Shown here: positions 22,646 to 25,990 of the stretch, piece by piece
Numbering within the stretch: position 1 is the stretch's first letter
Layout of the letters: each line of letters starts with the position of its first letter
Assembly: GCA_046712825.1 (NCBI GenBank)
Contig: JBKKCR010000265.1
Span: 1 to 25,990 of the forward strand
Direction: 5' to 3'
DNA length: 25,990 nucleotides
DNA from: DATFGK01 sp046712825
Lineage (GTDB): Bacteria; Actinomycetota; AC-67
Notes under the pieces: generated by a model
Databases searched by the model: none
Seen by the model: the letters and a program-made list of their open reading frames with translations, nothing else
What the model was told of the DNA's origin: nothing
Translations under genes and position numbers: made by a program

Positions 22646-25365
22646 TCAGCCGCAGGACGAACCTTCACCGACTCGATCTGACGCATCAGTTGTTGAGTCG
22701 AAGCCGAGGGATCGCATCCGATCTCTTCGGCAAGAACCCCTTCGAGCTTCCGGAACCGGGCCTGCGCCTCCTCAACTCGACCGAGCGCCGTTTCGACGCT
22801 CATCGCTCGTCTATAGAGCTCTTCGTTGAGTGGGTCGATCTCAATGGCTCGCTCGAGCGCGCTCAGAGAAACCTCCAACTCCCCGGCTTCGGCCAGGATC
22901 TTCGCAAGCCGTGCACTGGCTCGCAGGAACATGCGGCGATACTTCTCTCGCACCGGCTCCGCCCATGAGTAGTAACAATCGCTGCAGAAGTCCCCTCGAT
23001 AGAGAGCGATCGCCGACGACAGCAGCTCGCGTTCTTCGTCGGCCGTTCCACCTTGGGCTTGGGAGAGAAGGGCCGTGAACTCCCAGACATCCGAAGACCA
23101 TGCGCCGTCTTCGAGCCGGAACGACTCCCCTACCTTCACGATGTACTTTCGCGTTTCATCCTTGCCGCGAACCTGCGCCCGGATCTTGGACAGAGTGCGT
23201 TTGAAGTCGCGCCACCCGCTCACGGGGTCCATCTCGGGCCAGAGCATGTCGATCAGCCGATCCTTGGGTGCGCCTTCGGGATGGACCACGAGATAAGCAA
23301 GCATCTCCTTCGCCTTCGCACGCCAGCCCTTGTGAATGACTCGTCCGCTGCGCTCGACGGTGTAAGGACCCAGGCAACTCACGAAGGGGGCGTCACTCGC
23401 TGCGAAACTCGGAAGCGAGACGGGAACAATCTCTTCGCGATCAGGCTGTGCCGGGGGTTTGTTCGTCTCAGTGAGGTCAGACGTGAGGGGGATTACGGGG
23501 TCCGGGGCCGGCTCAACCTCCGACGCGGATTCCGGCCACGCTTGGACGAGCACGTCGATAGCTTGTGAAGCGCTCGCATCATCCATGAGCAGAGGGGCGA
23601 GCCTCGTCGGTATCGGAAGAGAGGATGTCGAACGGATTTCCGCCTGGTCGACCACCAAGCTCAGGTCTGAGGACTCAGGATCCCAGTCAAGCGCAAGGAG
23701 TGCTCCGCCAAATCTCCGTCCTTCGCGGCCGACAGCGTCGAGCACTCCACGCAGCTGAGGAGAAGGCGCACACGTGACCACGAGAATGCGCGGAAGCCTG
23801 TCGTCACTCGCACGCTCATCATGTTCCAGGATGTCTTCAACATCCTCGTCGGCGAAGAGCCTCGCCCTACGTAGGTATTCGCTCTGGAGATCCTGCAGCG
23901 TTTCGGCAATGCTCAACCCTGCAGGTCCTTCGACGTGCCGTAATTTGGCGAGGTCCTGGAATCGGTCTTCCTCCCCGACCAAGACGATCCTTAGATCGTC
24001 CGGCGACATCGTCGCGGCAAGCGCGACCGCGAGGTCTCTTACGAACTGGCGGGCATGAGTTCCGGTCGTTGAGAGGATCCCTATCGCGTCAAGCGCGACG
24101 TGAACGACGGCATCCCGAGTGGCTCCGATAGCCACGAGCGGTGCCATTTCAGGCCGGATACTGGCGTCAACGCGCGAAACAAAGGGGCCCCGAACTTCAG
24201 CAACAATCGTCGAGCCGACCCTCTTGAAGTCGATCGCCGGAGAGAGTCGCCCGCCGGAGGCGGCGGGCAGTGCGCCACCGCCGTCTCGCATGTGCAGCGT
24301 GACTTTGCGATCTGCTTCGATGGCAAGCAGTACGTGGCAGGGTGAGTTCCGCTCTTTCCGCCACGCGTCACGCGCTGCGATCAGCGCCATTTCGAGGCGG
24401 TTCGAGCTACCTCCTGCGTGCCGAAGGTGCCTAATGAGGGTTGGTTCCTCATGACCAACCGTCTGTTCCACGGCTTCTGGCACCGCTGAGCGACGCCTAC
24501 GAAGCCGCGACAGAAGCTCAGCCGAGAGCAACCCGGCAACGAACGTACCGGCGAGCGCCAGCCCGGATGGGAGGTGCGCGACAGGATGGGGAAAGGACTC
24601 CGGACGATCGGGAAGACTTGAAGCCCTCGGATCGCTCAGGGAGGGCGCCGGATCTGGGCTGGGCGTCACAGCTGGCGGCGACGTAACGACCGGCGCTCGA
24701 CTGTCAGGTTTTCTCCTATCCGGCTGGGGTTGGATCCGCAAGGGCAGCTCAAGGTGCCACCCGGGACGGATGAGCCTGGGACTCTTCAACGCCTGACCAT
24801 TTGAGAACCGCCGATCACGGTTCAGCTCGTAGATCTCTCGCCAACGGAACCCTGAACCGAGGCGCTCCTCCGCAATACGCCACAAGGAGTCCCCGGGTTG
24901 AACCAGATACGTCTGCCGCTTCGGAGCCCGATGGGACGTCTCGACCCTCGCCGCTGGCTCTGACTCCGCGATCACATGGGTTGGCCGGTGAATCGCTGCG
25001 GAACCTCGAACCGCGGTCAGAGATGTGGCTACAAACGCGGCGCCGATGGCAACGTCCATCAAGCGTCGCAAAGGCGAAGGGGCGAGGGCCGCACTGAGGG
25101 ACAGCAGCGAGTTCCCCCCGGGTGCATGGAGCGCCGAACTCAACAGGGCGAGGAGGCGCACGCACGCTGCGAACGCCGTGTACGACCAGACCAACCACAC
25201 GACGAACGCAAGCGCCCGGAGAACCAAGTCGGGATTCAGATATCGGTCGCTGATCGACACGCCAGCGAACGAAGGCCACCTCGGCGCTCCGGACAGACCA
25301 AGGAGGACTAGAGGAACGCCCGCGAGAAGCGCGAGCAGGCCCGCGATCGCAAGGATCCGCTTCAT
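22579..25365 (-). CDS. Membrane-tethered LysM and BTAD transcriptional regulator with degenerate FtsK/EccC-like domain
   Basis: A 928-residue protein. Hydrophobic helices lie at about 4-24, 50-78 and 104-119. A LysM domain (152-207, starting TYLVQPGDSLWRIAEE) would bind peptidoglycan outside. A proline-rich linker (212-265) leads to another helix (268-284) followed by a basic RLRRRRS stop-transfer, which puts the rest in the cytoplasm. Residues about 400-560 resemble an FtsK/EccC ATPase module whose Walker A is lost (STTGTHARQF at 432-441), while MSPDDLRIVLVGEE and LAKLRHVEG fit its core. From about 663 come a winged helix (AYLVVHPEGAPKDRLIDMLW, with RTLSKIRAQV as recognition helix) and the all-helical BTAD (about 755-895). 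It probably links wall state to transcription of the element. The ATG at 25365 overlaps the upstream stop as ATGA. Confidence 0.82.
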   Translation of the reverse strand: MKRILAIAGLLALLAGVPLVLLGLSGAPRWPSFAGVSISDRYLNPDLVLRALAFVVWLVWSYTAFAACVRLLALLSSALHAPGGNSLLSLSAALAPSPLRRLMDVAIGAAFVATSLTAVRGSAAIHRPTHVIAESEPAARVETSHRAPKRQTYLVQPGDSLWRIAEERLGSGFRWREIYELNRDRRFSNGQALKSPRLIRPGWHLELPLRIQPQPDRRKPDSRAPVVTSPPAVTPSPDPAPSLSDPRASSLPDRPESFPHPVAHLPSGLALAGTFVAGLLSAELLSRLRRRRSAVPEAVEQTVGHEEPTLIRHLRHAGGSSNRLEMALIAARDAWRKERNSPCHVLLAIEADRKVTLHMRDGGGALPAASGGRLSPAIDFKRVGSTIVAEVRGPFVSRVDASIRPEMAPLVAIGATRDAVVHVALDAIGILSTTGTHARQFVRDLAVALAATMSPDDLRIVLVGEEDRFQDLAKLRHVEGPAGLSIAETLQDLQSEYLRRARLFADEDVEDILEHDERASDDRLPRILVVTCAPSPQLRGVLDAVGREGRRFGGALLALDWDPESSDLSLVVDQAEIRSTSSLPIPTRLAPLLMDDASASQAIDVLVQAWPESASEVEPAPDPVIPLTSDLTETNKPPAQPDREEIVPVSLPSFAASDAPFVSCLGPYTVERSGRVIHKGWRAKAKEMLAYLVVHPEGAPKDRLIDMLWPEMDPVSGWRDFKRTLSKIRAQVRGKDETRKYIVKVGESFRLEDGAWSSDVWEFTALLSQAQGGTADEERELLSSAIALYRGDFCSDCYYSWAEPVREKYRRMFLRASARLAKILAEAGELEVSLSALERAIEIDPLNEELYRRAMSVETALGRVEEAQARFRKLEGVLAEEIGCDPSASTQQLMRQIESVKVRPAADYLEIVQRDEDEEVVAASGNMP

Positions 25366-25990
25366 TGGTCGATCACCGCTTGAGACTCACGGACGGGGTA
25401 GTTGGCTTGGGAGCTTCGCGTGATGTCGGGAAGCGCGGTCCAGGCCCCTCCATTCACCCGGTAACGGACGCCGAAAACGAAGTCCACCACGACCGCATAT
25501 CCGTCGGGTATACCCGCCGACGATCGCTCGAACATGTGGCGCACTTCAGACTTCTGCGGATACGCGCGTCCCGGCGATTCGCTCACGAAGGTCGCACCGT
25601 CGCCGAACGACCATTCGTATCTCGTGACCTGAGCTTCAACCTCCACCAGGTCGCCGAATGCATCGGTGGAGTCCGTGATGGGTCTGCCGTCGTAGCCCTC
25701 GATCCAGAACCACGATTCCACGCCCACCAGGCCGCGGCCGGGGTTGATGTCGACGATGACGCGAGGGATCGGGATGCGGTCGCGAAGTTCGCGCGCGATG
25801 TCTTCTGGATCACGAGGGGGCGTAGAGATCCCCCCTCCTGGATCCGTGATCTCGATCCACACGATGCTCTTGATTTCGCCGTTGCACACTAAGTAATAGG
25901 GGGCGTATCGCATCCGGCGCTTGAAGTACTCCATGCTCAGGTTCTCGTCCATCTCGGTGACCGCTCGCAGAAAACACTGCGGTCCCGAGC
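25362..25990 (-). CDS. Conserved protein with PKD-like segment, 5' end outside window (partial)
   Basis: At least 209 residues; the frame is open to the window edge. An ATG at 25952 exists, but there is no ribosome site there and the upstream codons remain open, so the true start is probably beyond 25990. A conserved-looking core (GLVGVESWFWIEGYDGRP) and a PKD-type stretch (VTRYEWSFGDGATF, then SPGRAYPQKSEVRHMF) resemble extracytoplasmic proteins common in actinobacterial conjugative elements, sometimes labelled ATP/GTP-binding protein without evidence. No nucleotide-binding motif is visible here. It is coupled to the BTAD regulator by an ATGA overlap, which suggests that the two work together, perhaps as surface partner and sensor. 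Confidence 0.65.
   Translation of the reverse strand, partial: SGPQCFLRAVTEMDENLSMEYFKRRMRYAPYYLVCNGEIKSIVWIEITDPGGGISTPPRDPEDIARELRDRIPIPRVIVDINPGRGLVGVESWFWIEGYDGRPITDSTDAFGDLVEVEAQVTRYEWSFGDGATFVSESPGRAYPQKSEVRHMFERSSAGIPDGYAVVVDFVFGVRYRVNGGAWTALPDITRSSQANYPVRESQAVIDQ

Larger units (their letters stand above)
10569..25990. mobile_element. Integrative conjugative element (one end; right end outside window)
   Basis: The region contains a serine integrase next to tRNA-Glu, a Replic_Relax relaxase-like protein, a VirD4-type coupling ATPase, VirB4, PrgI/VirB3-like, VirB6/TrbL-like and VirB2-like proteins, a peptidoglycan hydrolase and a dedicated regulatory block. Together these make a DNA-transfer type IV secretion system with an integration module. 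The left edge is placed in the 3' part of the tRNA, but the exact crossover is unknown. No second copy of the tRNA 3' end was seen in the window, so the other attachment site lies beyond 25990. Confidence 0.85.

Overview
The window looks like chromosome of a high-GC actinobacterium, probably a deep-branching or environmental lineage. The reasons are the very high GC, GTG/TTG starts, an LPATG sortase-anchored protein, a CsbD stress protein behind a SigB-type promoter, and a conjugation module built from PrgI, VirB4 and Replic_Relax families that is typical of actinobacteria. No species can be named from the sequence alone.

Host part (1 to about 10593). A giant secreted S8 (subtilisin-like) protease with an LPATG cell-wall anchor lies on the minus strand (118-5253). 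Divergent from it is a probable two-gene operon: a secreted, C-terminally anchored beta-propeller-like protein (5365-6666) followed by a divergent FtsH-type membrane metalloprotease (6687-8657). Then come a GrpB/UPF0157 protein, csbD with a SigB-like promoter and a strong terminator, a PlsC-type acyltransferase, and tRNA-Glu(UUC) at 10520-10593.

Mobile part (3' end of the tRNA to the right edge, and beyond). This is one end of an integrative conjugative element (ICE). A long minus-strand gene train reads toward the tRNA: VirB2-like pilin, VirB6/TrbL-like channel protein, PrgI (VirB3-like), VirB4 ATPase, a small M15-like peptidoglycan hydrolase and a VirD4-type coupling ATPase. After a perfect 18-bp inverted repeat it continues with a Replic_Relax (relaxase-like) protein, two small proteins and a large serine integrase. 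Several junctions are ATGA or TTGA overlaps. The integrase reading frame has no stop before the tRNA. It runs antisense through the whole of tRNA-Glu, so its last 32 codons appear to be host-derived. That gives a possible integration-dependent change of the integrase C-terminus.

Regulatory block (20885-25990). A sigma-70-like factor (minus) and an orphan response-regulator-like winged-helix protein (plus) diverge from a 267-bp region that carries an array of AGGTCGC repeats and a CRP-type palindrome. Next to them is a 928-residue membrane protein that joins a LysM wall-binding domain, membrane segments, a degenerate FtsK/EccC-like ATPase domain and a C-terminal winged-helix plus BTAD activator. 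It looks like a membrane-tethered sensor-regulator. It is translationally coupled to a PKD-like secreted protein cut by the window edge. The far end of the ICE, and any replication, excision or cargo genes there, lie outside the window.
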